Part shown: piece after piece, positions 1 through 17,372 of the stretch | Layout: the number at the start of each line of letters is the position of its first letter | Position numbering within the stretch: position 1 is the stretch's first letter | Assembly (NCBI RefSeq): GCF_022760755.1 | Contig: NZ_JAIVFP010000001.1 | Coordinates: forward strand, 3,390,001 to 3,454,000 | Origin: Candidatus Rhodoblastus alkanivorans | GTDB taxonomy: Bacteria; Pseudomonadota; Alphaproteobacteria; Rhizobiales; Beijerinckiaceae | Direction: 5' to 3' | Length of the DNA: 64,000 nucleotides | Position numbers and translations under genes: made by a program | The notes under the pieces: generated by a model | Seen by the model: the letters and a program-made list of their open reading frames with translations, nothing else | Database searches by the model: none | Told to the model about the DNA's origin: nothing

Positions 1-683
1 TCTTCGACGACGACACTTTTACCGACGACCTGCCGCGCGCCGAAGCGATCGCCAAGGAACTGGGCAAGCTCGGCGTGACCTGGTCGTGCAACGCCAAGGC
101 CAATGTGCCGCGCGCCTCGCTGAAGGTGATGCGCGACAACGGCTTGCGCCTGCTGCTCGTCGGCTATGAATCCGGCAACCAGCAGATTTTGCACAATATC
201 AAGAAGGGCATGCGGGTCGAGGTCGCCAAGCAATTCGCCAAGGACTGCCGCGAACTCGGCATTGCCGTCCACGGCACCTTCATCATGGGCCTGCCCGGCG
301 AAACCCGCGAGACGATCAAGGAGACGATCGAATTCGCCAAGGAGGTCAACCCGCACACCTTGCAGGTGTCGCTGGCCGCGCCCTATCCCGGCACTTTCCT
401 CTATAATGAGGCTTTGGAGAACGGCTGGCTCGATAGCGCCAACGCCGAACTGGTGGACGAGAACGGCGTCCAGATCGCGCCGCTGCATTATCCCGACCTA
501 AGCCACAAGGAAATCTTCGACGCGGTCGAGACGTTCTATCGCCAGTTCTATTTCCGCCCGCGCAAAATCGGGGCGATCGTCAACGAGATGGTGCGCGACC
601 GCGCCATGATGAAACGCCGCCTGCGCGAAGGCGTGGAATTCTTCCAGTTCCTGCGGGAGCGGAAGCAAGGCGCGCAGTGCTGA
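1..683 (+). CDS. hpnJ: Hopanoid biosynthesis radical SAM protein HpnJ, C-terminal part
   Basis: The 5' end lies outside the window; the frame is open from base 3 and ends at 683. The visible part of about 226 residues is the second half of a radical SAM/B12-type enzyme. It begins with the FDDDTFTDD segment, followed by the barrel motifs GYESGNQQIL and GTFIMGLPGET and the segment AAPYPGTFLYNEA. I recognise these as typical of HpnJ, which is involved in ring formation of the bacteriohopanetetrol cyclitol side chain. The CxxxCxxC cluster motif would be upstream and is not visible. Identification is by resemblance to the family. The partner hopanoid genes are not in the window. Confidence 0.85.
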   Translation, partial: FDDDTFTDDLPRAEAIAKELGKLGVTWSCNAKANVPRASLKVMRDNGLRLLLVGYESGNQQILHNIKKGMRVEVAKQFAKDCRELGIAVHGTFIMGLPGETRETIKETIEFAKEVNPHTLQVSLAAPYPGTFLYNEALENGWLDSANAELVDENGVQIAPLHYPDLSHKEIFDAVETFYRQFYFRPRKIGAIVNEMVRDRAMMKRRLREGVEFFQFLRERKQGAQC

Positions 684-705
684 GGCGCCGCGAGCCACGG
701 CATTG

Positions 706-2049
706 TCAGGGCGTAGGCCAGCTGTAACAGTTATCGCGACAAGCCTCGTAATTTTCGTCGAGCCGATCGCTCAGAAGGATCAGCGTGGTCAGGCGCCGTA
801 TCATGGCCGTCACCTCGCGAGCCTCATCCTTAACAATCGGTCGGCCGAGAATGGCTTCCTCACGATAGGAGAGCCATTTCTTAATCACTAGATAGCCGCC
901 GATCACATAGTCCCATGCGGCCTCGGGCACACACGCCCAGAAGGTCGTCTCGTTCAGAAAGACATCGATCGCGCGGCCGAGCAGCGCGAAACCCCGCGCC
1001 TCGTCAATACCTTGAGCCGCAAATCCGTTGCGCAGAGCCTCCTTTTCGGGGCCGGTCCAATCCCGCGTCTCAGTCTTGCCGAGGCCCGGATTGACGCGCC
1101 CCTTGGAGTCGCGGCTGCCCCAGCCGGCCCTCACGCTCAGATCGGTGCTGGAAATGCCACCCAGCACACGCAGGTGCTCCGCGACGGTGCCGCTGGTGAC
1201 GCCCGGCACATCGGCCTCCGTGTCGAGCAGCGCCGCCACTTGCGCACCGAGCGCCACCGAATTGTCGAGCAGCGCCCGTTGGTCGGGCAGCGGGATGCGC
1301 GGCCAGTCGGTCGTAACTCCGTGACAATTTTGATCGACGTACATAGGCGAATAGGAAATTGAAAGACAGTGCATCCAAATTATTTTTGCGTTATCTTCTG
1401 CATTATTCCCAGCATCTCCAATACTCGAGAGATATACTACCGCCTTCTCTGAGACGTTATCGTGGACGCGCAAAGCAAATAGGCTCACATCGTTGACTAC
1501 ATAGTGGGATGTAAATATCGACGCATTTGGCGGCATAGCGTGGTAGTCGCACAAACAACGAGAAAATAATATCTGAGGTCCTTCTTTTTCCTTGGCTGCT
1601 TTAAAACGTGAAACAATGGACCATTTCGAATTCTGGAAGCTGCCCCATTATTCCGGGCGTGGCTCGCGCCACAAGGGCCGACATGGAGAGTAATAGGCCC
1701 ATTGAACATCAAACGGCCTCATAGCGAAGCGAATAATACGGGTGGGGTCATAGCCTTCCGCCGCGAGCATGGTAGTGCGAGCCGCCTTCGCATCGAAGCG
1801 TGGAACATCTATTGATAGACCACTCTCCAATGCCTGAACTGAGAGCCAATCATTCGATCCATCAAAGTACACCTGCATCCTGTTCTGTAAAGGTGACTTG
1901 TCTATCGAGCTGAGTGCCTTGCCTCTGTCTTCCGAAACACCGGCAAAAGGTGGCGTATTTGCGAGGTCAGGTAGTTTTGGCCATGAGCGGTAACGGCTCG
2001 ATATATTGAGTGGACGAAACGAATATCTGTTCCAAGGCTTCGGATCCGG
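706..2049 (-). pseudogene. Type ISP restriction-modification enzyme, C-terminal remnant with in-frame stop
   Basis: One minus-strand frame reads from about 2049 to 706 and is broken by a single in-frame TAA at 1648-1650. The upstream piece contains MRPFDVQWAYYSP and WREPRPE. The downstream piece contains CLCDYHAMPPN, WDYVIGGYLVIKKWLSYRE and ILGRPIVKDEAREVT. These resemble the target-recognition/C-terminal region of type ISP (LlaBIII-like) single-chain restriction-modification enzymes. The helicase, nuclease and methyltransferase parts are missing: the frame closes at a TGA at 2050-2052 and other sequence begins. The stretch around 1320-1980 is visibly more AT-rich than its neighbours, consistent with transfer. 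Almost certainly inactive. The family call rests on motif memory. Confidence 0.7.
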
Positions 2050-2052
2050 TCA

Positions 2053-2219
2053 TCGAAGGCCGGGCGCAAGCATTGGTGACGCTCCGGGCGCCGGAGGGGC
2101 TTTCCCTCGCCTACACGCTATCCGGGGAACGCCTGACCATTCCCGACGATCGGTTGGTCCAGGTTGTCGAGAGCGACGCGCCGGGGCTGTTGGGGGCGGG
2201 GTTCACGCGCATCGAATGA
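2053..2219 (+). pseudogene. Orphan C-terminal gene fragment, unknown family
   Basis: A plus-strand frame codes for about 55 residues (VIEGRAQALVTLRAPEG at its start, then GERLTIPDDRLVQVVES and LLGAGFTRIE) and stops at 2219. The composition looks like the end of a real protein. The frame can be opened at 2010, but the sequence before about 2050 belongs to the opposite-strand restriction-modification remnant. It therefore looks like the tail of a gene cut off where that remnant begins. I do not recognise the family. Confidence 0.35.
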
Positions 2220-2286
2220 AAAGCGCGCGAGCCGGGCCGGCCCGATCATCGCCCCGAGCTTGTCCCGTTCAGCGGCGCATGAATTT

Positions 2287-2994
2287 TCAGTTTTCGTTTT
2301 TGGATGCCACGCCTCTTTTTTGTCGCTTCGGTCCCGATACGATTTCAATCGGGAGAAAGAGGTCGAGGCTGAGACGGAATTTCGTGGATCCGGTCGCCTG
2401 TCCAAAGCCTTCGCCGCAGATTTCAGCGCGACATTGAACACGGTCATAAACACCTGCGGCGCTCAACGCCGACAGGATTTGGCGATTGTCGGCGCGGGCG
2501 ATGTATCCGACTTTCATCCCGCCAATACGCACGGCGACCGCATCGGAATCGTGCGGATTCTCGGGATCGGGGCAGAGCAAGCAGTTTGTCCGGAAGATGA
2601 TCTTCGCGTCACGTTGGCCGCCGGCGACGGCTTCTAATTCGCTTTGATAATGGGCGGCGCTTGGAACGCGATAGGTGAACAGTCCATCGCCGCGGATTTT
2701 CGGAACATCGGGTATCGGCGCCGGAAGGGCATTGCGGTAATAGAATGACCAGGGCCTGCTGCGGCTGGAAACCTTTTGATAGCCATATGCGTCCAACGGA
2801 ATTTCGGACGCGCATTCGTGGGGTCGCCCACCATTTTCTTTTGGCGTCGCGTCTTGGGAATCGATTGATGCGGCAGGTGGATCGGGATTCGCAGCGGCCG
2901 GCCCCGGAATAGAAGCCTCCGCGTTGCTTTGGTCCTTCGGCGAGATCGTAACGCCATCGCGCGGTCGAAAAAGCCGTCGAATGAAACTCAGCAA
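2287..2994 (-). CDS. HIRAN-like domain protein
   Basis: A 235-residue protein. Residues 1-60 are a low-complexity Pro/Ala/Ser-rich stretch with a basic start (MLSFIRRLFRPRD). The second half carries a HIRAN-like core: EAVAGG, then CLLCPDPENPHDSDAVAVRI and MKVGYIARADNRQIL. HIRAN domains bind DNA ends or damaged DNA and occur alone or fused to SNF2 helicases; here the domain stands alone. The gene is transcribed away from the small gene that starts at 3233, across a 238-bp gap containing two palindromes. It sits in the accessory patch between hpnJ and tRNA-Cys. Cellular role unknown. Confidence 0.6.
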   Translation of the reverse strand: MLSFIRRLFRPRDGVTISPKDQSNAEASIPGPAAANPDPPAASIDSQDATPKENGGRPHECASEIPLDAYGYQKVSSRSRPWSFYYRNALPAPIPDVPKIRGDGLFTYRVPSAAHYQSELEAVAGGQRDAKIIFRTNCLLCPDPENPHDSDAVAVRIGGMKVGYIARADNRQILSALSAAGVYDRVQCRAEICGEGFGQATGSTKFRLSLDLFLPIEIVSGPKRQKRGVASKNEN

Positions 2995-3108
2995 AACAAA
3001 ACCCCTTCGAACTTCAAATCGGCTTTAGGAACCCGACGCTTGGGCCGGCCAATCTGCGGCGATGGCAAAAGCACGCTTCACATAATTGCGCGATTCGCCG
3101 GGATTTGC

Positions 3109-3169
3109 GTCGGGAATTTTCCCGACCGTGCGCCGCTCTCCCCTGAAAAAGTGGTCGGGAAATTTCCCG
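3109..3169. promoter_or_regulatory. Paired GTCGGGAA/TTCCCGAC palindromes in a divergent promoter gap
   Basis: Two inverted repeats lie between the divergent genes starting at 2994 and 3233. The first (3109-3126) is GTCGGGAA-TT-TTCCCGAC. The second (3156-3169) is the perfect palindrome CGGGAAATTTCCCG. A further TTCCCGATC half follows at about 3175. Two near-identical dyads in a divergent gap are typical of a repressor operator pair, but no regulator is identified. Confidence 0.35.
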
Positions 3170-3232
3170 GTTGCTTCCCGATCAATTTTTGATGCTGGAT
3201 CGCCCCGTAACCCAACAAATCCGGGGCTTCCG

Positions 3233-3589
3233 ATGAACGCAATATGCAAAAACTCTCATGAACTCGCCGAACGGCTCGACGCCGCCATGACTGCGATCGA
3301 CGCTTTGAGGTCGCGCCGAACCCAATTCGGGCCGGATGCATTCGACGCCGAACTTGATCGCCTGTTCGATCGCCGTGACGACGTCATTGACGAGATCGAG
3401 GCGCCGCCGGCCGCGACGATCGGCGACCTGATCTTGAAGGCGCGGGCGCTCAAGGCGTTCTATCCCGATTCCGCCGCTCTTGAGCCGGGCCACGAGGCCG
3501 CGCAGGATGTGCGGCTTGCTTCGCAGATTGTGGAGGCGCTGGCCGCTATGGGACGGGCCGGCGAAGATCGACGCCCGGCCATCGCCTGA
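3233..3589 (+). CDS. Small helical protein, unknown function
   Basis: A 118-residue protein from the ATG at 3233; the open frame extends further upstream, but into the palindrome region. It starts MNAICKNSHELAERLDAAM and is rich in Ala, Asp, Glu and Arg with an amphipathic helical pattern, including LDRLFDRRDDVIDEIEAPP and the segment GDLILKARALKAFYPD. Small proteins of this build (paired helices, then a 'K-A-R-A-L' segment) are common hypothetical genes on rhizobial plasmids and islands. No catalytic motif or membrane segment is visible. No function can be assigned. Confidence 0.55.
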   Translation: MNAICKNSHELAERLDAAMTAIDALRSRRTQFGPDAFDAELDRLFDRRDDVIDEIEAPPAATIGDLILKARALKAFYPDSAALEPGHEAAQDVRLASQIVEALAAMGRAGEDRRPAIA

Positions 3590-3625
3590 TCGCTCCCCTA
3601 GCGCTGCAACGGCCGGCGGACCATA

Positions 3626-3958
3626 TCAGCCGCTAGCCGAGGCTTTGCCCCAAGAGCCAAGGCCAACGAAACGCCCACCACGGATGTACTGGCGGGCGTT
3701 TCTCATTTGCCCCATTCCCGGCGCGCGATAGCCGCTCCAATCCGGCATGACCGCATAGTCCCGCGCCCCGCAAGCCGAGCAACGGAACCGCCGCGCCCTG
3801 GCGATCGCAGGGAACGGCGTCGAGTCGGGAAACCCGATTGCATCGAAGGTGACGGCGCCGGAATGACCGCAGGCGCGGCAGAATGGAGAGACGCCCGTCA
3901 CGCCTTGCGCCTTCAAATGGGCGATCGAGGGCGGCGTGATTTGGTCGGGATTCGGCAT
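3626..3958 (-). CDS. Small zinc-ribbon-like protein
   Basis: A 110-residue protein from the ATG at 3958. The longer frame reaching 4027 adds a poor N-terminus. Two CxxC pairs (CRACG near residue 27, CSACG near residue 60) should form a zinc ribbon. They are followed by the segment VMPDWSGYRAPGMG, which I associate with a set of small conserved rhizobial hypotheticals. The last 28 or so codons, after GMGQM, run through a palindrome (3670-3700) and may be read-through into a terminator-like element. Convergent with the gene ending at 3589. Confidence 0.55.
   Translation of the reverse strand: MPNPDQITPPSIAHLKAQGVTGVSPFCRACGHSGAVTFDAIGFPDSTPFPAIARARRFRCSACGARDYAVMPDWSGYRAPGMGQMRNARQYIRGGRFVGLGSWGKASASG
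3670..3700. repeat. Palindromic element, copy 1
   Basis: AACGCCCACCA, a 9-base loop (CGGATGTAC) and TGGCGGGCGTT form an 11-bp imperfect inverted repeat. A second copy with the same loop except for one base is at 24859-24889. The element may be a terminator shared by small accessory genes. Confidence 0.5.
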
Positions 3959-4086
3959 TGTCCAAAACCGGAGGCGCGAGCCTAATCGGCATTTTTGCGG
4001 AGGGCATCCCGGCGACCCTGCAATCATGACGAAACGCTGACTGGAATTTGGCGACGAAATCTTTTGTATCTAAGTTATTGATTTAA

Positions 4087-4160
4087 TGGAGGCCTCGGAG
4101 GGAATCGAACCCCCGTACAAGGATTTGCAGTCCTCTGCGTAGCCACTCCGCCACGAGGCC
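4087..4160 (-). tRNA. trnC: tRNA-Cys (GCA)
   Basis: The minus strand folds as a cloverleaf. Acceptor GGCCTCG pairs with CGAGGCC, the anticodon loop reads CTGCAAA (anticodon GCA), and the T arm carries GGTTCGATTCC. The discriminator base is U, as expected for Cys, and CCA is encoded (4087-4089). The gene lies alone between the accessory patch and rpoC. Confidence 0.95.
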
Positions 4161-4315
4161 GTAAGTCGGACGTTTTCGTCCGGCTCGGTTCGACGGCTAT
4201 AGCAGCAGGAAGGCGCCGGGGGCAAGAGTCTCGCCAACTTTCTGCGGCGCCAGCGCACAGATAGTTAAAATCCTCCAAATTCGAAACATTCTTCGGCCGC
4301 CGCGCGACCGTCCCG

Positions 4316-4343
4316 AACAAAAAGGCCGCCCCGAAGGGCGGCC
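4316..4343 (-). terminator. Rho-independent terminator after rpoC
   Basis: On the minus strand, GGCCGCCC-TTCG-GGGCGGCC is followed by TTTTTGTT, eleven bases after the rpoC stop codon. The stem of 8 GC-rich pairs with a stable TTCG tetraloop makes this a clear terminator for the rpoBC transcript. Confidence 0.92.
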
Positions 4344-4353
4344 TTGTGCTTGA

Positions 4354-8562
<4,209 letters not shown>

Positions 8563-8653
8563 GGTTTTCTCCTGGGCTGGCGATCCCGGCTGCGCGCGCG
8601 GGATCCCGCTCCGAAAGGGGGCCACATCGGGCGGCGTCTACGCCGCCCGTCGC

Positions 8654-12787
<4,134 letters not shown>

Positions 12788-13021
12788 ATCGCTCCTCGCA
12801 CCACAATCAGGCGGACTGATTTGCCCATGATCCGCTTCGTCGGGATCATGCGGTTCCGTTCGCCCCCCCCGGCCTCGCCGGGACCCGCGGAAAACTCCGC
12901 GCAAATTCCTGGGAAGGATCGGAGGCCTTCCCGCCTCTTCGCCGCGACCGGGACCGCACGGGTCCCTGTTACGGCTGCGGCGGCCCCGGAGAAAGCCCCG
13001 AGACCGCCTCTATTTCTGTCC

Positions 13022-13042
13022 GGGCGCGCAAGGCGCGCGCCC
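13022..13042 (-). promoter_or_regulatory. Hairpin in the rplL-rpoB spacer
   Basis: GGGCGCGC-(5 nt)-GCGCGCCC forms an 8-bp GC stem in the 321-bp gap between rplL and rpoB. It has no clear T-run. A partial terminator or RNase processing hairpin between rplL and rpoB is known in other bacteria and would set the ribosomal protein to polymerase ratio; that role is inferred here. The rest of the gap is very GC-rich with no credible gene. Confidence 0.4.
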
Positions 13043-13108
13043 GTCCCCGCATCCGCCGCGCGCCCGCTCCGCAAGCGAAGCAGGCGGCCCGGGCGAAAGC
13101 GCCGATAA

Positions 13109-13489
<381 letters not shown>

Positions 13490-13546
13490 TTTCAGTTCCT
13501 GTATATTTCGGGTTTGGTTCGTTTGATTTCAATGCCACGCCTGCAA

Positions 13547-14062
13547 TCAGGCCGCGTCCTTGTTGGCGTAAGCCCCGAACACGCGCGCGAGCTTCGCAGC
13601 AGGCGCGGTCGAGAGCTGCGCGAGCTTGGTCGCCGGGGCCGAGATGAGGCCAACCAGCTTGCCGCGCAGTTCGTCGAGAGAGGGCATGGTCGCAAGCGAC
13701 TTCACCCCGTCCGGGTTCAGGGCGGTCGCGCCCATGGCGCCGCCGAGGATGACGAATTTATCGAAATCCTTGGCGAATGCGGCCGCGACCTTTGGCGCCG
13801 CCACCGGATCGTCCGAAAAGGCGATCAGGGTCGGGCCCTTGAGCAGGGCTCCGATGGAGGCGACGTCAGTGCCTTCGAGGGCGATCTTGGCGAGGCGGTT
13901 CTTGGCGACCTGAACGCTCGCGCCGGCTTCGCGCGCCTGCTTGCGCAGGGTCTGAAGCTGTGCGACGGTCAGGCCGGAATAACGCGCGACCACCACCACG
14001 CCCGTCTTCGAGAAGACGTCGTGGAGCGTGGCTACGGCTTCTTTCTTTTCCGCTCTGTCCAC
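13547..14062 (-). CDS. rplJ: 50S ribosomal protein L10
   Basis: A 171-residue protein that anchors L7/L12 dimers to the ribosome. It starts [17 protein letters not shown] and contains [19 protein letters not shown] and [11 protein letters not shown], as in L10 proteins, and ends in the helical L12-binding tail. The ATG at 14062 follows a long leader in which L10-L12 autoregulation would be expected from the family. Transcribed with rplL. Confidence 0.96.
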   Translation of the reverse strand: MDRAEKKEAVATLHDVFSKTGVVVVARYSGLTVAQLQTLRKQAREAGASVQVAKNRLAKIALEGTDVASIGALLKGPTLIAFSDDPVAAPKVAAAFAKDFDKFVILGGAMGATALNPDGVKSLATMPSLDELRGKLVGLISAPATKLAQLSTAPAAKLARVFGAYANKDAA

Positions 14063-14832
14063 AGTGCTCTCACTTCAATGGGCGGAGCCTGGCGAAGGCG
14101 CCCGCCGGTTGCCGACTTGCCGCGCGGTTTGAGGCCACGCGACGCCGAAAAGCCTGTCCCCACGAGAAGTGAGCGCGAAATGCGCGCGCCCCTGTGGATC
14201 AGAGGGTTCGAACCAAACCGCCGGAGGCGAAAACCTCCGGAATATTAGGTCTTTCCCCGTCTATGCTGGCCATCCGCCTCCCGTGACCGGGCGCCTGGTG
14301 GATAATTAAGCCCTTGCACGAAGCGAGAGCGCCGGCAGTCTTGGACAGGACATGACCGCAAGACCCCTCTTCTGTCCCGAGGGACGAAAACAGGGCCTCC
14401 CGGCCAATCCGCCGCCAAAGCCTGAGCCCGAGGCCCAAACCCGGCGGAAGCTGAATTTCCGCAAACATGGCGCGAAACCGTGCCGATCGGTCAATTCGTG
14501 AAGCAAACCAAACCTGGACGATCGAGCCGCGAGGCCCAAAGCGCCCAAAATCCTGTTTCGACACAACATCTTTCCAAAAGGCGGAGAAATCTCGCGACGC
14601 CATATCCGCAAGGCGACATCGCCGTCGCCGGAACCGAGGTTTGTAAACGCTCTCGCGCCATCTGCCAAGAGGGGCGAAAACATTTTTTTGCAAATGTCAA
14701 GCGGCGTGATTTCAAAATTGCGCCGCCTTCCATCTTAGAGACCGCATAGCCCGTGCGGAAAAATCCGCAACTTTTCAGGGCGATGCCGACGGCGCGACGA
14801 CAAAGTCGCGCCGCCGCGCCCCAAGGCCGAAA
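14063..14832 (-). promoter_or_regulatory. 770-bp rplJ leader/intergenic region with hairpins
   Basis: No convincing gene is seen here; the 164-codon frame at 14199-14693 looks spurious. Two clear hairpins are present. One is CCGGAGG-(6 nt)-CCTCCGG at 14221-14240. The other is GGCGCGAC-(6 nt)-GTCGCGCC at 14791-14812, just after the rplA stop. The region probably holds the end of the rplKA transcript, a promoter for rplJL and the L10 binding leader. These roles come from the general pattern in other bacteria. Confidence 0.5.
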
Positions 14833-15531
14833 TCAGTGCTGGGCGATCTCGATCGTGGCAGGATCGACCTTCACCCCAGGCCCCATGGTCGAGGTAAGCG
14901 CGATCCGCTGCAGATAGGTTCCCTTGGCGCCGGCCGGCTTGGCTTTGATCACCGCCTCGACGAAAGCGGCGATGTTCTCCGCCAGCTTTTCCTCGCCGAA
15001 CGAGGCCTTGCCGACCGAGCCCTGCACGATGCCCGCCTTTTCGACGCGGAACTCGACCGCGCCGCCCTTGGAAGCCTCCACCGCAGCCGCGACATCCATG
15101 GTCACGGTGCCGACCTTCGGGTTGGGCATGAGGCCGCGCGGGCCCAGAACCTTGCCTAGACGCCCGACCAAAGGCATCATGTCCGGCGTGGCGATGCAGC
15201 GATCGAAGTCGATCGCGCCGCCCTGCACGGCCGTCACCAGCTCTTCCGCACCGACCACGTCCGCGCCCGCCGCCTTGGCCTCGTCCGCCTTGGCGCCGCG
15301 CGCGAAGACCGCCACGCGCAGGGTGCGGCCGGTGCCGTTCGGCAGATTGACCACTCCGCGCACCATCTGATCGGCGTGCTTGGGATCGACGCCGAGATTC
15401 ATTGCGATTTCGACGGTCTCGTCGAATTTGGCGCTGGCGCGCTCGCGCACCATCTTGATGGCTTCCGTCACCGGATAGAGCTTGGTGCGCTCGATGCCCT
15501 CGCGGGCCTTGACGATTCTCTTGCCGCTCAT
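14833..15531 (-). CDS. rplA: 50S ribosomal protein L1
   Basis: A 232-residue protein of the L1 stalk that also binds its own mRNA in many bacteria. It contains [21 protein letters not shown], the signature [22 protein letters not shown] and [18 protein letters not shown] near the end. Four bases separate it from the upstream rplK stop, so the two are translationally linked. Confidence 0.97.
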   Translation of the reverse strand: MSGKRIVKAREGIERTKLYPVTEAIKMVRERASAKFDETVEIAMNLGVDPKHADQMVRGVVNLPNGTGRTLRVAVFARGAKADEAKAAGADVVGAEELVTAVQGGAIDFDRCIATPDMMPLVGRLGKVLGPRGLMPNPKVGTVTMDVAAAVEASKGGAVEFRVEKAGIVQGSVGKASFGEEKLAENIAAFVEAVIKAKPAGAKGTYLQRIALTSTMGPGVKVDPATIEIAQH

Positions 15532-15535
15532 CGTC

Positions 15536-15964
15536 TTACCCCACCACTTCCAGGCCGATGGACTTGGCGGAGCCCTCGATCATAGCCATGGCGGCCTCGA
15601 TCGTGTGGGAATTCAAATCCGCCTGCTTCTTTTCCGCGATTTCGCGAATCTGGTCGCGGGTCACCTTGCCGACAAAGCCGCGGCCCGTGGTCTTGGAGCC
15701 GGACTTGATGTTGGCCGCCTTCTTGAGGAAATAGGTGACCGGCGGCTGCTTCATCTCGAAGGTGAAGCTGCGGTCGGCATAGGCCGTGATGATGACGGGG
15801 ATCGGCATCCCCTTTTCCATCTGCTGCGTCTTGGCGTTGAACGCCTTGCAGAACTCCATGATGTTCAGGCCGCGCTGACCGAGCGCGGGACCGATCGGCG
15901 GCGACGGATTCGCCGCGCCGGCCGGGACCTGAAGCTTCACGTAACCCGTGATCTTCTTCGCCAT
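15536..15964 (-). CDS. rplK: 50S ribosomal protein L11
   Basis: A 142-residue protein that binds the GTPase-associated region of 23S rRNA. It starts [20 protein letters not shown] at the ATG at 15964; the open frame runs 51 codons further, but without L11 resemblance. The usual [18 protein letters not shown] segment and the C-terminal [13 protein letters not shown] and SAKSIGLEV are present. First gene of the rplKA pair. It is separated from nusG by about 4 kb of unrelated genes, whereas the two are adjacent in most bacteria. Confidence 0.97.
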   Translation of the reverse strand: MAKKITGYVKLQVPAGAANPSPPIGPALGQRGLNIMEFCKAFNAKTQQMEKGMPIPVIITAYADRSFTFEMKQPPVTYFLKKAANIKSGSKTTGRGFVGKVTRDQIREIAEKKQADLNSHTIEAAMAMIEGSAKSIGLEVVG

Positions 15965-16177
15965 ATTGGCTGCTCCCATGAGCTTTTTCGTCCGCCCTAC
16001 CGGAGCGAAACGAAAATGCGCGGACGACGGAAATTTCCGCCCCGCGCGGGTTGCAGGTCGCGGTGCGGTTTTTTGCCCGGCTGGCGACCGGAAAACCTCC
16101 CGCGGAATGACCTTCATTTGAAGGATGTTGGTCTTTATCCAGCTTTGCCGCGCTTGGCAAGCATTGACGCGACAAAA

Positions 16178-16564
16178 TCAGGCGGGAATGGATATCGGCT
16201 GGCCTTTTTCGAGAATATAGGTCGAGACGATCCGCGTCGCCGCGGCGCCTGTCCTGAACGAATGCGGGCGCCGCGCGGCAATCTGGGCGACATCGCCGGC
16301 GGTGAGTTCGCGCGGCGCCTCGCCGTCCACCAGCAGCACGCCCCCGCCCGCGACGATATAGGCGGATTCAATGCCGGGATGGATATGCCGCGGGACGTCG
16401 AAATCGGGGCCGGCCTCCGCCGCGACGATGAAGGTTTCGTAATCGGCCGTCGGCCCGTCGATCCGCGCCAGAATGTCATAGCGCAGTCCGCCCGGCGCGG
16501 GGCGTCCCGCCCCGCCTGACTCCGCCGCGGCGCAGAAAGGGCAAAATCCGATCGAGCGATGCAT
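16178..16564 (-). CDS. Cupin-domain protein
   Basis: A 128-residue single-domain cupin starting MHRSIGFCPFCAAA at 16564; a longer frame to 16639 is possible but unlikely. Motif 1 reads DVPRHIHPGIESAYIVAGGG with metal-ligand type His and Glu. Motif 2 reads ELTAGDVAQIAARRPHSFR. The CPFC near the start is a possible extra metal site. Such small cupins bind a metal and sense or modify small molecules; the substrate cannot be told. Divergent from the MarC-family gene. Confidence 0.7.
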   Translation of the reverse strand: MHRSIGFCPFCAAAESGGAGRPAPGGLRYDILARIDGPTADYETFIVAAEAGPDFDVPRHIHPGIESAYIVAGGGVLLVDGEAPRELTAGDVAQIAARRPHSFRTGAAATRIVSTYILEKGQPISIPA

Positions 16565-16647
16565 CAAAGCCAGGCCTCCCGGCCTCGTTTGCGGGGCCGA
16601 TTCTCGACCACGCCATCCGTTATGGACTGATCCAGGCAAATCATGTC

Positions 16648-17334
16648 ATGCACTGCAAGGCGCGATTCGCGGAGGAGAAATTGGGACGCGAAGTCACACT
16701 CTTCGTCAGCACGTTCTCGACCTTGCTGGCGATCGTCAATCCGCTGGAGGCCCTGCCCGTCTTCCTGAAGATGATGGAAGGCAAACCCAAGGCGGAATAT
16801 CGCGGCGTCGCCCGCCGCGCCAGCCTTTACGCCGCCGGGCTCATGTTCTTTTTTCTGATCTTCGGGACGATTATTCTGAAAATCTTCGGCGTGTCGCTCA
16901 GCATGGTCCGCGTCGTCGGCGGCATCGTCCTGCTGCGCATCGGCTTCGATCTCTTCTCAGGCTCGCCATCCGGCGCCATCGGCGTCGCGGCGAGCGGCAA
17001 GGATCAGGGCGACATCGCCTTCGTGCCGCTGGCCATGCCGCTGATGTGCGGGCCCGGCGCCATCGCGACCCTGCTCGGCATGACCTCGATGGTCAAAAGC
17101 TCACAATTCGCAGCAGGGGCCTTGCTGGTCGTCGCCGCCGCGATCGTCCTGAGCATGGCCGTAACTTTTCTATGCCTCGCCTATGCCGAAACGCTGGTTG
17201 ACCGGATCGGTCCGCTCGGCATAGACGCGGTTACTCGCATCGTCGGCTTTTTCGTCGCGGCCATGGGCGGCGGCCTGATTTTCCAGGGCGTCATCCAGGC
17301 GCTCCAGGAATATGGCGTCATCGCCGCGCATTGA
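16648..17334 (+). CDS. MarC family membrane protein
   Basis: A 228-residue protein with six hydrophobic segments, starting with the signature FSTLLAIVNPLEALPVFLKM. It also contains VVGGIVLLRIGFDLFSG and AFVPLAMPLMCGPGAIATLLGM. MarC/UPF0056 proteins are inner-membrane proteins of unknown transport function; the old link with multiple antibiotic resistance was withdrawn. Start uncertain: the frame opens at 16648, but a start near 16681 (TTG) would also fit the first membrane helix. Confidence 0.8.
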   Translation: MHCKARFAEEKLGREVTLFVSTFSTLLAIVNPLEALPVFLKMMEGKPKAEYRGVARRASLYAAGLMFFFLIFGTIILKIFGVSLSMVRVVGGIVLLRIGFDLFSGSPSGAIGVAASGKDQGDIAFVPLAMPLMCGPGAIATLLGMTSMVKSSQFAAGALLVVAAAIVLSMAVTFLCLAYAETLVDRIGPLGIDAVTRIVGFFVAAMGGGLIFQGVIQALQEYGVIAAH

Positions 17335-17372
17335 CGGAATCGCCGCGCACTGGCGGATCTTGGCGGCGCCGC

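Noticed and set aside
684-4160. Genomic island integrated at tRNA-Cys
   Set aside because: The accessory content and tRNA orientation fit, but no repeat of the tRNA 3' end was found near 684-720 or elsewhere in the patch.
14199-14693. 164-codon frame in the rplA-rplJ spacer
   Set aside because: Low protein-likeness, overlaps hairpins and has no recognised motif; more likely leader sequence.
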